Shown here piece after piece: positions 8,238 to 17,066 of a DNA stretch of 33,939 bases. The stretch lies in NCBI GenBank assembly GCA_028817905.1, contig JAPPOR010000688.1:1-33939 (forward strand), written 5' to 3'. Both the position numbers and the translations under genes were made by a program. Below the pieces are notes generated by a model. That model worked only from the letters and a program-made list of their open reading frames with translations. It was not told the DNA's origin and did not search any database. The stretch comes from Myxococcales bacterium (GTDB lineage Bacteria > Myxococcota_A > Polyangia > Polyangiales > JAFGIB01). Position 1 is the first letter of the stretch; the number at the start of each line of letters is the position of its first letter.

Positions 8238-9121
8238 CGGCGTGGGCAACCCGAGACGCCAAAGCCCATGGTGTAGCGAGCGTTAAGTTCGACTAGTGGG
8301 TGGAAGCGTGGGCGCCCGGTGCGGGGATCGCGGTAGCGGAAGGCATCGGTCCCGAACGGGCCGAAGTAGCCAGCGGTTCGAAGGGCCTCGGCCACGGTCT
8401 CCGCGGTGTGTAGCAGCGCGTCGCGTTCGGGCCGGCTGAGGTCGGGGCCGGCCGCCTGTCGACTCCCGCGCCAGATTCCGTGAGTGTCGCAGGTCTGAAG
8501 CGTGGGGGCTCCGAGCCGCAGCTGCCCATCCTGTCCGAGATAGCCGTGCTGGGCGAAGTCTGCGAGCCGTTCAACCCATGGCTCAACCACGAGGCCGAGA
8601 CCTTGGGACAGCGACGCGACGCACCAGCGGCGATCGCTGTCGTCAAGCCGGCTTCTTACCCGACGCTGCCCTCGGCCGGCATATCCGAGGGCGCGTTTGA
8701 GCACGAAGGAGCCAGCGGGTCCCGGCGTCGCCCGTTGCAGGTGCGTTTCGAGCGCGTCCATGTCGTGCAGGTACCGAGATGGCCAGGGGCCGGCATCCAC
8801 GGTCAGCGCAAACGCGCGGTCGTTGACCTGTCGCAGCACTTGCCATGGCGGCGCGTTGGGAGGGATCGCGCCTACAGCGCGTAGGCGAGCGAGGGCCCGG
8901 GGGGTTGGGCACCACGCTGCTCCGCGCTGACCTTGCAGTGCGTCCTGTCCGGTATCGGGGGGCATGTCGGAATCGACAACGATGTCGGTGGGCCCTACGA
9001 GCCCCGGGAGGCTGCGGGCGAGAGACCGCATGCGCGCCATCATGGCGTGGCCGGGTTGGTAGGGGCCCGGCGCCGCCCGCAGCTCGTCTTCAGCATCCAG
9101 ATTGAGGACCCAGACAGTCAC
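8234..9121 (-). CDS. ATP-grasp domain protein coupled to a DUF455 gene
   Basis: 295-residue protein with ATP-grasp features, likely an ATP-dependent carboxylate-amine or carboxylate-thiol ligase of unknown substrate. ATP lysine candidate K142 lies in FVLKRALGYAGRGQRRV (glycine-rich loop follows). E180 in VVEPWVERL fits the adenine hinge. D259 in GPFGTDAFRY and E278/N280 in PLVELNARYTMGF fit the magnesium site. The start is GTG at 9121, whose last bases overlap the TGA of the upstream DUF455 gene (GTGA), so the two are translationally coupled. The longer frame back to 9253 lies inside that gene and is not used. No signal peptide is seen. Fold assignment is from the spacing of conserved residues; a structure search would be needed to fix the subfamily. 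It ends four bases into the TonB receptor, tail to tail. Confidence 0.72.
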   Translation of the reverse strand: MTVWVLNLDAEDELRAAPGPYQPGHAMMARMRSLARSLPGLVGPTDIVVDSDMPPDTGQDALQGQRGAAWCPTPRALARLRAVGAIPPNAPPWQVLRQVNDRAFALTVDAGPWPSRYLHDMDALETHLQRATPGPAGSFVLKRALGYAGRGQRRVRSRLDDSDRRWCVASLSQGLGLVVEPWVERLADFAQHGYLGQDGQLRLGAPTLQTCDTHGIWRGSRQAAGPDLSRPERDALLHTAETVAEALRTAGYFGPFGTDAFRYRDPRTGRPRFHPLVELNARYTMGFGVSGCPRR

Positions 9122-10011
9122 TGTGTCGGCTGGAAGCGAAAGAGCGCTTCGGTGAACGCGCCCGACATGCCGGCCCGGGCGCGCGCTTCCCTGTCGATCG
9201 GGTTGCCACGCATGAGGATCGGCGACAGGGGCGATGGTAGCGCAGCGCGCCACGTGTCGAACGTCAATGGTGCATGGCCGAGCTTCTCAAACCAGTAGAC
9301 TCCGAAGGCAACGTGGGGGATTTCTTCTTGTCCGATGCGGCGCTGGACGTCGGCACCGCGAGCGTCACCCGCCTGATCGAAGCGCTCGGCGAACCGGGCC
9401 GTGTGGTCCAGGTTGGCGCCCTCGAAGCCAAGGCCCATGAGCGCCACGAACTGTAGGGCCGTCGTGGTCTCGGGGACGCGCCGCCAGAACCAATCATTGA
9501 CGGGAAAACCGCCAAACCGGAAGCCCAGGCGCTCGATGTGCTCGGCATACATCTCCATGTGCCTGAGTTCGTCCTGACAGATCGAAAGCAGTCCCTGTCG
9601 AAATGCGCGGGGCGCTGCGGGAAAGGCGAGCAAGGTGCGGCACATCAACTCTGCCGCCTGCAGTTCGTGATGGAGAAAGGTGTGCAGCAGTTGGGCCCGT
9701 CGCTCAGGCCGGCGTAGCGCATCGCGGCCGGGCGTGCGCGTGCCACGGCCGGCAAGCGTGAGCTCTTCCGGGCGCCCCGGGTGTGTAAGTACGAGCGGCT
9801 CGGCCGACGGATCCCATTCCTTGGGCGGCGGTGGCGGCGATAGCTTGTAGGGCAGCTCGTCGCTTGTCACGTATCGATGCGCCCACGCCTCGATGGTTCC
9901 ATCCTGGGGGGACCACATGGTGCGGACGAACGTAGCATGCCCGGTCATCGCACGCCTGTCGGATCGCTTGAAGGCAGCGGTAGAGGGGGCGGCAGAGGTG
10001 GGCGGGCGCAT
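9118..10011 (-). CDS. DUF455 ferritin-like di-metal protein
   Basis: 297-residue cytoplasmic protein of the DUF455 ferritin-like family, a four-helix bundle expected to hold a di-iron (or Mn/Fe) centre. Likely ligands are E116 or E121 in LLHTFLHHELQAAELM, E148/H151 in CQDELRHMEMYAEHIERLG, E197 in MGLGFEGANLDH, and E230/H233 in QEEIPHVAFG. The pairs E148xxH151 and E230xxH233 are the hallmark. The Pro-rich N-terminal part with PGRPEELTLAGRGTRTPGR is typical of the family. The reaction is unknown; relatives of this fold include tRNA hydroxylase MiaE and other oxygenases. ATG 10011 is used, but ATG at 9948 or 9915 would also fit because homology starts near residue 38. It is coupled to the ATP-grasp gene by a four-base overlap and is divergent from the lipase. 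Confidence 0.88.
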   Translation of the reverse strand: MRPPTSAAPSTAAFKRSDRRAMTGHATFVRTMWSPQDGTIEAWAHRYVTSDELPYKLSPPPPPKEWDPSAEPLVLTHPGRPEELTLAGRGTRTPGRDALRRPERRAQLLHTFLHHELQAAELMCRTLLAFPAAPRAFRQGLLSICQDELRHMEMYAEHIERLGFRFGGFPVNDWFWRRVPETTTALQFVALMGLGFEGANLDHTARFAERFDQAGDARGADVQRRIGQEEIPHVAFGVYWFEKLGHAPLTFDTWRAALPSPLSPILMRGNPIDREARARAGMSGAFTEALFRFQPTQ

Positions 10012-10055
10012 CGTGCGCCCTTCCCGATGATCCAGCCAACAGCTATGGTACCGGC

Positions 10056-11198
10056 ATGGCTCGGCGACATCACGTGATCCTCATATCCGGTTTTTTTGGC
10101 TTCGCGCGCATCGGCGACCTTCGGTACTTTCTTGGTGTCGAAGAGCTGCTTGGGGAGCTTCTGGGGGCTCGTGGCGTAGACGCATGCGTGCACGAGGTGG
10201 TGACCTTGCCGACTGCGTCGATTCGCCATCGCGCAGCGCGGGTCCTAGAGGTCATTGAGCAAGTCGTTGAAGATGACGGCCCGGTGCATCTCATCGGGCA
10301 TTCGACCGGAGGCCTGGACGCCCGCCTTGCCGTGGTGCCGACCGCCTCGCTTCCGACCGCGTGTGACAGTGCGCGTGCCTATGCGCGGGTCGAGAGTCTG
10401 GTGACGATCTCGGCGCCCCATTTCGGAACCCCACTCGCCAGCGTCTACAGTAGCGCCATGGGCAAGCCCTTGCTGAGGCTGATCTCGGTCGCGACGGTAT
10501 ACATTCTGCGCTATGGCAGGTTGCCACTCGGCGCGGCGCTGAAGCTCGGTGGCATCTTTGCCAAGGTCGACGATGTGCTCGGCTTCGACAACACCGTGGT
10601 GGACCAGCTCTACAACGAGCTGCTCGCCGACTTCAATGATGAGCGGCGCGCTGCGGTTATGCAGTTTCTGTCGGAGGTTCAGGACGACCAGTCGCTGGTG
10701 TTTCAGTTGACCCCCTCGGCGCTCGACCTGTTCAACGCAACGTCTGCCGATCCGAGCGAGATTCGCTATGCCAGTGTGGTCTCGCGCGCCGAGCAGCCAA
10801 AGGTTGGGCGGGCATTGCAGCATGGTGCTGACCCCTATGCCCAATCCATGTACCTGGTCTACTCGGGACTCTGGTGGCTCGCGGCCCGTTCACGTCAGGA
10901 ACACATGCCGGAACTGACAGCGGACCAGCGCGCGACTCTCACGGACGCCTACGGTGTCTTGCCTGCCGCTTCCGATAGTGACGGCATCGTTCCGACCCTT
11001 TCTCAGGTTTGGGGGCCCGTGATCCATGCTACCCGAGGCGACCACCTCGATGTGGTGGGTCACTATGGCCAAACGCGCAAGGTCGATGGCATCTACGCTG
11101 ACTGGCTACCCACCGCGAGCGGATACGATGACACCGCATTCGAGTCCCTGTGGAGTGCGGTCGCCGACTTCATCGCCGCCGGCCCGGGGGTTGGCTAG
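10056..11198 (+). CDS. Lipase/esterase-like alpha/beta hydrolase
   Basis: 380-residue alpha/beta hydrolase, predicted to cleave an ester (lipid or similar). After a short N-terminus, VILISGFFGFARIG supplies the strand and oxyanion region, and VHLIGHSTGGLDARL carries the nucleophile S83 in GHSTGG, typical of triacylglycerol lipases and PGAP1-like esterases. SAPHFGTPLASVYSS follows, as in lipases acting near membranes. The acid and base are probably the Asp in SDSDGIVPTLSQ and the His in LDVVGHYGQTRKVDG near the C-terminus. No signal peptide is evident, so it is cytoplasmic or peripheral unless export is non-classical. It is divergent from the DUF455 pair, with 44 bases between starts. Its TAG stop abuts the stop of the convergent PEGA gene within CTAGCTAG. 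Confidence 0.88.
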   Translation: MARRHHVILISGFFGFARIGDLRYFLGVEELLGELLGARGVDACVHEVVTLPTASIRHRAARVLEVIEQVVEDDGPVHLIGHSTGGLDARLAVVPTASLPTACDSARAYARVESLVTISAPHFGTPLASVYSSAMGKPLLRLISVATVYILRYGRLPLGAALKLGGIFAKVDDVLGFDNTVVDQLYNELLADFNDERRAAVMQFLSEVQDDQSLVFQLTPSALDLFNATSADPSEIRYASVVSRAEQPKVGRALQHGADPYAQSMYLVYSGLWWLAARSRQEHMPELTADQRATLTDAYGVLPAASDSDGIVPTLSQVWGPVIHATRGDHLDVVGHYGQTRKVDGIYADWLPTASGYDDTAFESLWSAVADFIAAGPGVG

Positions 11199-12392
11199 CT
11201 AGAGAGAGCCCGTTAGAACGATGCTGCCGAGACCGATCTTGGCGCGTAAACCGCTTGTGTCCGTCGTCCCTTGCGGGGAACTCGGACCTTCCATCCGCTC
11301 CGAAGGGCCGGTGGCGATCAGGGCTATGACGGCGCTCGCGGCACCTGCTGCGGTAGCGATGAAACCCACGTCTGCGACCGTTGCAAAGGTCCTGCCGTCA
11401 TCCCGGGTGGACATGAGCGACGGGTCCGTGCACCGTCCCCTGGGACAGCTCTGGTCTAGTTCGCTTTCCTTGTCGGCTGCCAGGGCGCCGAAGATCGCTC
11501 CCATGATCAGTCCTGCGCCGGCGACTCCGATGCCAACGTACGTTAGGGTCGGGATGCCCTCGTCGATGATGGGGGGTGGGGCTCGCACCGGCCCTGGGCC
11601 TTTGGCAACTGTCGGCTGTGGCTGTAGCTGCAGCTCGATACGGACATCGCGCCCGCTGCGGGCGGTCAGCTTGCGTCGCGCGGGCAGATAGCCGTCGGCG
11701 CTGGCGACGAATTCGTGCTCACCCGGGTCGAGCAGGATCCTACCCTCGGCGTCAGGCGCAAGCGGGGCTCCGTTTACCGTGACGTTGGCGTCGGCAGGCT
11801 CGACTGCCACGTGGACCCGAACCGTGAAGGCCAAGGCGCGGGTCAAGACGTCGTTGACCGACTTGCGCTGCTCTTCCGTAAGGGGTCGCCGTTGTTCCGC
11901 CAGGGCCTGTTGCAGCGCCCGTGTGGCCTGCACATAGGACCGGTTTTCGAAGGCGGACAGGCCCAGGCCTCGCAGGGCGCGGGCGTTCGGATAGACCTCG
12001 TTGGCCTTGCGGAAGAGTGTAACGGCTTCGCCCCAGTGGGCCAGCTCGAACTCGCTCACCGCTTGCTGGATGAGGGTCACGTACGTTTCCGGCAGTCCTT
12101 CGAGCGCACCCATGTCGGTGTCGTGCTGTTCGGAAGGGATCGCAGTTGCTGGGGCCTTCGTGCTCCCAGCATTTGTGTTTCCTGTCTCGTTGGCGGCGCT
12201 CTGGGACCGGGTGCCGGCCTCCGCTCCCTGCCCATGTGCGGTCGTACCCGTCAGCGCCAACACCGCCAACGCCAACACCGCCAACGCCAACACCGCCAAC
12301 ACGAAGGCCGCCACGCCGGGCAGCGGAGCGCCGATCGTGGGAGACCCCTTCAGGCTCGCAAGCCGTGACCCCGTACGCGTGCTCGAGAGCAT
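11199..12392 (-). CDS. TPR and PEGA domain membrane protein
   Basis: 397-residue envelope protein. A long n-region and a hydrophobic stretch built of LAVLA repeats (about 30-46) end in TTAHGQG, a signal peptide or N-terminal anchor. A tetratricopeptide-like part follows (VSEFELAHWGEAVTLFRKAN, ARALRGLGLSAFENRSYVQA, about 105-165). Next is a PEGA domain (VRVHVAVEPADANVTVNGAP, then LDPGEHEFVASADGYLPARR, about 195-255), a surface-layer-like beta domain common in Myxococcota. Two hydrophobic segments close the protein (TLTYVGIGVAGAGLIMGAIF and FIATAAGAASAVIALIA), so the C-terminus is membrane embedded. It is the last gene of the co-directional block, 60 bases after the FG-GAP gene, and may be co-transcribed. 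Function is not known; proteins like this usually scaffold or sense in the envelope. Confidence 0.85.
   Translation of the reverse strand: MLSSTRTGSRLASLKGSPTIGAPLPGVAAFVLAVLALAVLALAVLALTGTTAHGQGAEAGTRSQSAANETGNTNAGSTKAPATAIPSEQHDTDMGALEGLPETYVTLIQQAVSEFELAHWGEAVTLFRKANEVYPNARALRGLGLSAFENRSYVQATRALQQALAEQRRPLTEEQRKSVNDVLTRALAFTVRVHVAVEPADANVTVNGAPLAPDAEGRILLDPGEHEFVASADGYLPARRKLTARSGRDVRIELQLQPQPTVAKGPGPVRAPPPIIDEGIPTLTYVGIGVAGAGLIMGAIFGALAADKESELDQSCPRGRCTDPSLMSTRDDGRTFATVADVGFIATAAGAASAVIALIATGPSERMEGPSSPQGTTDTSGLRAKIGLGSIVLTGSL
12256..12300 (-). repeat. Three perfect 15-base tandem repeats inside a signal peptide
   Basis: The plus-strand unit GCCAACACCGCCAAC is repeated three times without mismatch. 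On the coding strand it specifies LAVLA units in the hydrophobic core of the PEGA protein's signal sequence. The repeat keeps the reading frame, so copy-number change would lengthen or shorten the hydrophobic core by five residues. Confidence 0.95.
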
Positions 12393-12452
12393 TCAGAAGC
12401 GATATCGCGGGTCGCCGGTTGTGGCAAGCGTGCGAGCATGGGCCTGTTCACA

Positions 12453-13862
12453 TCATGGCCCTTCGGCCTTGTACCAAACCAGCGCACCCGCATGGGGTAA
12501 GTCCTCGCCAGGGCTACGGAAGATCGCTGCGACCAGCAGACCGTTCCGCACTGCCCCCGGGTGCCCGTTCGCGTCCGAAACCGAGCGAGTGGGGGCGGCA
12601 TGCCACCCGAGCCAACTGTCGGGCTCCTGTCCAGTCTGCTCCATGAGCAGGCTCCGATCCGCGCCCGACCGGACCTCGAAGCGCCCCTGCCGGGCTGCGC
12701 CCGCCCAGGGGGCTCCGATCACGATGTCGTCGATCGCGTCTCCATCGATGTCCCCCGCAGGCCCGATGAAGCGTCCAAAAAGCTCACCCTCTTGCTTGCC
12801 TTCCAGGGTTTCTAGGAGGCGTCCTGTTACGGAAGAGTAGATGCGCACCTGACCGGTGAGGGGGCCATCGTCCGCCCGTATGTGGGTGGCGGAGATGGCA
12901 AGGTCCGCCACACCGTCGCCATCCACATCCGGCACCGCGGAGAGCATCTCCCCCAGCGCGGCCCCCATCCGGTCGCCGTCAAAGCGGCGCAAGTGCTCCC
13001 CCGTGCCGGTCGACAGCAGCAACGCGGCCCCGCGCTCTGGCTCGCCCTCTCCGTCGGGGCCGCGGGCCTCGGGGGCGCCGACCAACATGTCCGCAAGGCC
13101 ATCTCCGTCTAGATCCTCGATGGTGGTCACGTACCACCCGAACTGCGGGAGCTCGGGGCCTGCACGATACCGTCGCAGGATGGTCCCGTCGGCTCCATCG
13201 ACCAGCGCTACGTTGCCGCCTGAGGGGCCGATGGGGCAGCCGACCAAGACCTCGCCGACCCCATCGCCGTTGTGGTCATCGGTCGGCTCCAGGTGCCAGC
13301 CGAAGTTTTCAAACCGCTCGCCCCGGGCCGTCCACAGCTGTTTCCCGCGCGCGGGCGATTGGGCCGTGATCTCTCCTCGGGCCCCCGGCTCTGCCACCGC
13401 CTGGGGCGTGGAGACGATCAGGTCGGCCAGGTCATCGCCGTCGAGATCGGGCAGCAGCCGCACATCATGGCCAAACAGGGCGCCCTCCTCGGTGCCATTC
13501 CACCGGTGCAGGCGGGCACCGGAGGCACCCGACCAGATGCTGACGCGTCCCAGGGCTCGCCCGCCGAACTCCGCGAAGCGAGCGCCTGCTGCCACGTCCG
13601 GTACGTCGTCCCCGTCGACATCACGAGGTGAACCGAAGCGAAAGCCGACCTCACCCCATGGGACGTCCCCCTCGATCGTTCGGTGCGCATGCAACGTAAC
13701 GGGACCCGGTGTGCGCTTACCAGGGCCACGTGCGCTGCCGGAGTCGGCGTGCCGTCCGGCGTCTGGGGTGGCTTGCTCTCGCTCGACGTCGTTGCAGGCG
13801 GTGAACCACACCCATAGGGTCGCGCACAGGGCGCGTGCGGACCACGATGCGCGTGCTGTCAC
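12453..13862 (-). CDS. FG-GAP (integrin alpha-like) beta-propeller lipoprotein
   Basis: 469-residue lipoprotein predicted to form a seven-bladed calcium-binding propeller. GTG at 13862 is the start because its GTGA overlaps the stop of the upstream cytochrome gene and it gives a signal peptide ending in WFTAC (Cys23). The frame continues upstream but only inside that gene. Calcium loops of the FG-GAP type begin near residues 81 (DVDGDDVPDV), 139 (DLDGDDLADL), 197 (DHNGDGVGEV), 250 (DLDGDGLADM), 312 (DVDGDGVADL) and 371 (DIDGDAIDDI). A degenerate seventh lies near 430 (SDANGHPGAV). This fold usually binds protein or glycan partners outside the cell. Translational coupling to the tandem di-heme cytochromes suggests it is their surface partner or anchor. 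No enzymatic motif is seen. Confidence 0.88.
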   Translation of the reverse strand: MTARASWSARALCATLWVWFTACNDVEREQATPDAGRHADSGSARGPGKRTPGPVTLHAHRTIEGDVPWGEVGFRFGSPRDVDGDDVPDVAAGARFAEFGGRALGRVSIWSGASGARLHRWNGTEEGALFGHDVRLLPDLDGDDLADLIVSTPQAVAEPGARGEITAQSPARGKQLWTARGERFENFGWHLEPTDDHNGDGVGEVLVGCPIGPSGGNVALVDGADGTILRRYRAGPELPQFGWYVTTIEDLDGDGLADMLVGAPEARGPDGEGEPERGAALLLSTGTGEHLRRFDGDRMGAALGEMLSAVPDVDGDGVADLAISATHIRADDGPLTGQVRIYSSVTGRLLETLEGKQEGELFGRFIGPAGDIDGDAIDDIVIGAPWAGAARQGRFEVRSGADRSLLMEQTGQEPDSWLGWHAAPTRSVSDANGHPGAVRNGLLVAAIFRSPGEDLPHAGALVWYKAEGP

Positions 13863-15448
13863 GGGATCATCAGGCTTGCGGCCCGCCTGAGTGACAGCAG
13901 ATACACGCGCAGGGCGCCCTGGTCTTCGAAGGCCAGCCCTTCGAAGGCCTCGCTGACGCCCCTCGCTTCCCCATCGTGTCCCGCGATCGCGGTGTCGAGG
14001 TCGGGGGCCCGACCATCGTGGAGATACGGGGCCGAGTGCGCTAGCCCCCACAGTCGTCGTGTCTGGTATTCGGCGCGTGCGACGCCCCGGTGTACGTGCT
14101 GGCTGCGATTCCGGTCGCCCAGGTTGTGCCGGCGGAGGTCCGAGAACAGCCACACCGGGTAGCCACCGAGCTGCGGGTCGTATTGCAGCCGAGGGGTGGC
14201 ACCGGACCGGGCCAGATCGATCTCGACTCGCTCATGTCCGATTTGCAGCCGGTAGATCGGATCGTGCAGAAGCAACATCGGCTGATGGCAAGTTGCGCAG
14301 CCCAGTTCCGAGAAGAGCTCACGGCCCCGTGCCCAGGGTTCGCCAAACCGACGGGCGTTCGGCGGTGGCAGTGGCTCCGCAACCGGTTCCAGGGGTGGCA
14401 GCGGCTCCCAGGGTTCGACCACCGGGAGCGGCAGTGCCGCGAGGTAGGCAATCATGGAGACGAGCAATGCATCGGGCAGTTCGTCCTCGACGCCATCCTG
14501 ATCCGGATCCTCAGGCGGTCCCTTCCCAATGAGCTTCGGGTCGGTTTGTTGGCCGGCGGTGGCTAGGGCCGTCGCCTGAATGCCGAAATGCACCTGTAGA
14601 CTCTCCGCGATGAACTCCGGCAGGGTTTCGAAGTTGCCCTTCCAACCGAAGGGCCGCACGATCAGGTCGGCGTCCACGCCGGCCACGTCTTCGGTGTCGA
14701 GGGTGCCATCAGGCCGGGCTGCGAGTCGGCCGAAGGCGACACCCTTGGCGGTCAAGGAGACCTCGGTGGTCTCGCCGGTTCGCATCGCTTGGGCGCGGGC
14801 GGTCCGGCGTTGTTCGGCGAGTTCGGCGCTCATCTCGCGGGCCAGGAGTTCGACCACGGCCACGCCGTGTAGCGGCGGGGGGTTGCGAGCGTCGGCGCTT
14901 GTGATGTGTTCGCCGTCCCCCAGCAGGAACGTGTTGTCGACGATCTCACCGGCTCCGGCCAAGCCTCCGCGCCAGTGGCACGAGGTACACGAGAGGGTTT
15001 CCGGGCCCCCCGAGTCGCTCTGCACGCGGGTGAAGGGCCCTCGGCTGGTCTCGGAGGACATGCGGGCCGACTCGCCGGCAGCGAGGCCGTCGGAGTAGCT
15101 GAACTCGTGTTCGAACACGATGCGCCCCGCCTGCTGCAGGTCGGACAGGCACTGGGCGGGCGCGCCCGGGTGGGTGGTGAGGTTGCTCGCGAGCGTCTCG
15201 AGGGTGCTCCCCGGTCGCAGGGCTTCCAGCATGCGCAGTTCGTGTCGGCGCAGGTGATGGCGGTAGGCCGCGCGGGCGGCGGGTAGATCGAGACCCGTCT
15301 GCAGCATCTCATCCGGACAGCGGGCCTCGCCTACCCCGCCGTCCTGGGGCCCATCGCCTCGCTGCCGACAGCCCGCGGTGACCAGGGAAAGCGCAAGCAT
15401 CGCGCCCGCAAGGGTCCGTGGGGCGCTCATCGACCATCGGGCTTTCAT
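13859..15448 (-). CDS. Di-heme cytochrome lipoprotein, DUF1111-like oxidoreductase (second copy)
   Basis: 529-residue c-type cytochrome of the di-heme oxidoreductase type (DUF1111-like, distant from cytochrome c peroxidases). ATG 15448 overlaps the upstream stop as ATGA and yields a signal peptide ending in LVTAGC (Cys27), so it is probably a lipoprotein. Heme sites are CTSCH (154-158) and CATCH (384-388). The family core GVAFGRLAARPDG plus LIVRPFGWKG (about 236-271) and the C-terminal LWGLAHSAPYLHDGRAP are clear. An extra loop, DPDQDGVEDE (about 314-323), resembles a calcium site. It is a paralogue of the gene just upstream, sharing both heme positions, the RPFGWKG core and the YLHDGRAP tail. 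The electron donor and substrate are unknown; peroxide reduction or oxidation of an organic substrate are the options known for the wider family. Confidence 0.88.
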   Translation of the reverse strand: MKARWSMSAPRTLAGAMLALSLVTAGCRQRGDGPQDGGVGEARCPDEMLQTGLDLPAARAAYRHHLRRHELRMLEALRPGSTLETLASNLTTHPGAPAQCLSDLQQAGRIVFEHEFSYSDGLAAGESARMSSETSRGPFTRVQSDSGGPETLSCTSCHWRGGLAGAGEIVDNTFLLGDGEHITSADARNPPPLHGVAVVELLAREMSAELAEQRRTARAQAMRTGETTEVSLTAKGVAFGRLAARPDGTLDTEDVAGVDADLIVRPFGWKGNFETLPEFIAESLQVHFGIQATALATAGQQTDPKLIGKGPPEDPDQDGVEDELPDALLVSMIAYLAALPLPVVEPWEPLPPLEPVAEPLPPPNARRFGEPWARGRELFSELGCATCHQPMLLLHDPIYRLQIGHERVEIDLARSGATPRLQYDPQLGGYPVWLFSDLRRHNLGDRNRSQHVHRGVARAEYQTRRLWGLAHSAPYLHDGRAPDLDTAIAGHDGEARGVSEAFEGLAFEDQGALRVYLLSLRRAASLMIP

Positions 15449-17031
15449 GGCACGAACAGCTCCGGTTGGCGGCTCAGCGCGAGCAGGAATACGCGCAACG
15501 CGCCCTGCTCTTCCGAGGTGAGCTCCCGGTAGGCGTCGCGGGCGTCGCGGGCCTCGCCACCGTGCAACACGATCGCGTCGTGCACCGTGGGCGCGCGTCC
15601 ATCGTGTAGGTACGGGGCGGTCTCCGCCAAGCCCCACAGTGACCGCGTGAGAAAGACCGTGGGCGGGACACCACGCTGGATCGTCGGGGTCCGAAGCGCC
15701 GGACCCATGTCGTGGCGCTTTAGATCGCTGAAGAGCTCCACCTCAAAGGCTTCCTCCAGCAGGGTGCGCGCAGCCGGCTTGGGGTGCACGCCGTCGCGTG
15801 CCACATCGACGACGACCGGCTCGTCGTCCATGAAACGCGGTTGGTCCGGTCGGGTGACGAGCAGAGGGTCTTCCAACACCATGACCGGTCGATGACAGGA
15901 GGCGCAGCCGACGCGCTCGAACAGTCCGCGCCCCTGCGCAAACGCGTCGAGCAGTAGCGGCGCTTGCGGCGGTTGCACGAGCGGCACCTGCAGCTGTGCC
16001 AGGTAGACGACCATGGTCGTGACCATGCCGTCGTCGATCTCGATGATGGTGCCGTCCTTGTCGATATCGGACCACTCACCGTCACCGTACAGGTCAGGCG
16101 AGAGCAGCCCGTCGCGGACCCGCTCCTGGATGTTGGCGGACACGAGCCCCATGTGTACGCGGAAGGACTCCTCGACGATCCCGCGCAAGCTCGCCTGGTG
16201 CCCTTTCCAGCCAAAGGGGCGCACGACCAGATCCGGGTCCACCCCTTCGACCTCTGACACATCGGCCATACCGTCCGGGAGCGCGGTGATGTGCCCAAAG
16301 GCGACGCCCTTGGTTCGGAGCCGGCGCCGGACCGGCTCCCTGCGCTCGCGCGCGTCGGCGAGCGCGTCGTCGCGGGTGGCCTGCAGCTCCGCGGTCATCT
16401 CACGGGCCAGGGCGGCGACCGGACCGAGTCCCAGCACGTGGGGCGGGTTGCGCTCGTCGGCGCTCTTGGTCGAATCTCCATCTCCGCGGAAGAAGGCGTT
16501 TTGGGTGTTGGTGCCAGAACCATCTGGGCCGCCCTTGAAATGGCAGCCGGCACAGCTGAACGCGTCCGGGCCGCCGAAGTCACCGGCGTGCACGCGGCGC
16601 ATGTTGGGCATGGGCCCGTGGCCCGCCAGGTCGAACCCCGCGAGGTCATTGCCCAGGCCCTGGCCGGGCCGAAAGGCGTATTCGAACAGGTCGTCGCCCA
16701 CGGCGAACAGGGCATCGAGCCCCAGCGCGCCCTTTCGTAGCGCCTCCTGGGGCGTTTGTGCGTCTTCGAGCAGGTCGCCCGGGTACTCCGCGTCCAACTG
16801 CCGGGTGAACTCGGCGCGCACACGAAAATCCACCGCGGCCTCGATCTGTGCTAGCAGGGCCGCGTCATCCGGCAGGCGCGGATCCGAGAGCACCAGTTCG
16901 GAGACATGGCGCCTAGCCTCCGAGTTGGCTTCCGGCGCCCGCAACAGGATCGCGCATGCGAGCGCTGCCGCCATGTTGGCATGACGGGTCCGGCGAACGG
17001 CCCTTGCGGTTGGGAGTGGGAGTCCAGGCAT
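15445..17031 (-). CDS. Di-heme cytochrome, DUF1111-like oxidoreductase (first copy)
   Basis: 528-residue exported di-heme c-type cytochrome, paralogous to its downstream neighbour. ATG 17031 is preferred: an AGGGGGA lies nine bases ahead and it starts 35 bases after the Cys-rich lipoprotein gene. ATG 16974 is the alternative. The signal sequence runs through MAAALACAILLRA; no lipobox is evident, so this copy is probably soluble in the periplasm while its partner is anchored. Hemes bind at CAGCH (160-164) and CASCH (376-380). GVAFGHITALPDG, LVVRPFGWKG and LWGLAETAPYLHDGRAP match the paralogue. DIDKDGTIIEIDDG (about 322-335) looks like a calcium loop. The pair probably arose by duplication and may form a hetero-oligomer. 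The long extension back to 17232 overlaps the preceding gene and is not used. Confidence 0.88.
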   Translation of the reverse strand: MPGLPLPTARAVRRTRHANMAAALACAILLRAPEANSEARRHVSELVLSDPRLPDDAALLAQIEAAVDFRVRAEFTRQLDAEYPGDLLEDAQTPQEALRKGALGLDALFAVGDDLFEYAFRPGQGLGNDLAGFDLAGHGPMPNMRRVHAGDFGGPDAFSCAGCHFKGGPDGSGTNTQNAFFRGDGDSTKSADERNPPHVLGLGPVAALAREMTAELQATRDDALADARERREPVRRRLRTKGVAFGHITALPDGMADVSEVEGVDPDLVVRPFGWKGHQASLRGIVEESFRVHMGLVSANIQERVRDGLLSPDLYGDGEWSDIDKDGTIIEIDDGMVTTMVVYLAQLQVPLVQPPQAPLLLDAFAQGRGLFERVGCASCHRPVMVLEDPLLVTRPDQPRFMDDEPVVVDVARDGVHPKPAARTLLEEAFEVELFSDLKRHDMGPALRTPTIQRGVPPTVFLTRSLWGLAETAPYLHDGRAPTVHDAIVLHGGEARDARDAYRELTSEEQGALRVFLLALSRQPELFVP

Positions 17032-17066
17032 GCTGCGATCCCCCTGCCCCTTGCCTCCGCGAACCC

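Noticed and set aside
12856-13890. 344-codon plus-strand frame
   Set aside because: Antisense to the FG-GAP gene, Ser/Pro/Arg-rich, no motif; shadow frame.
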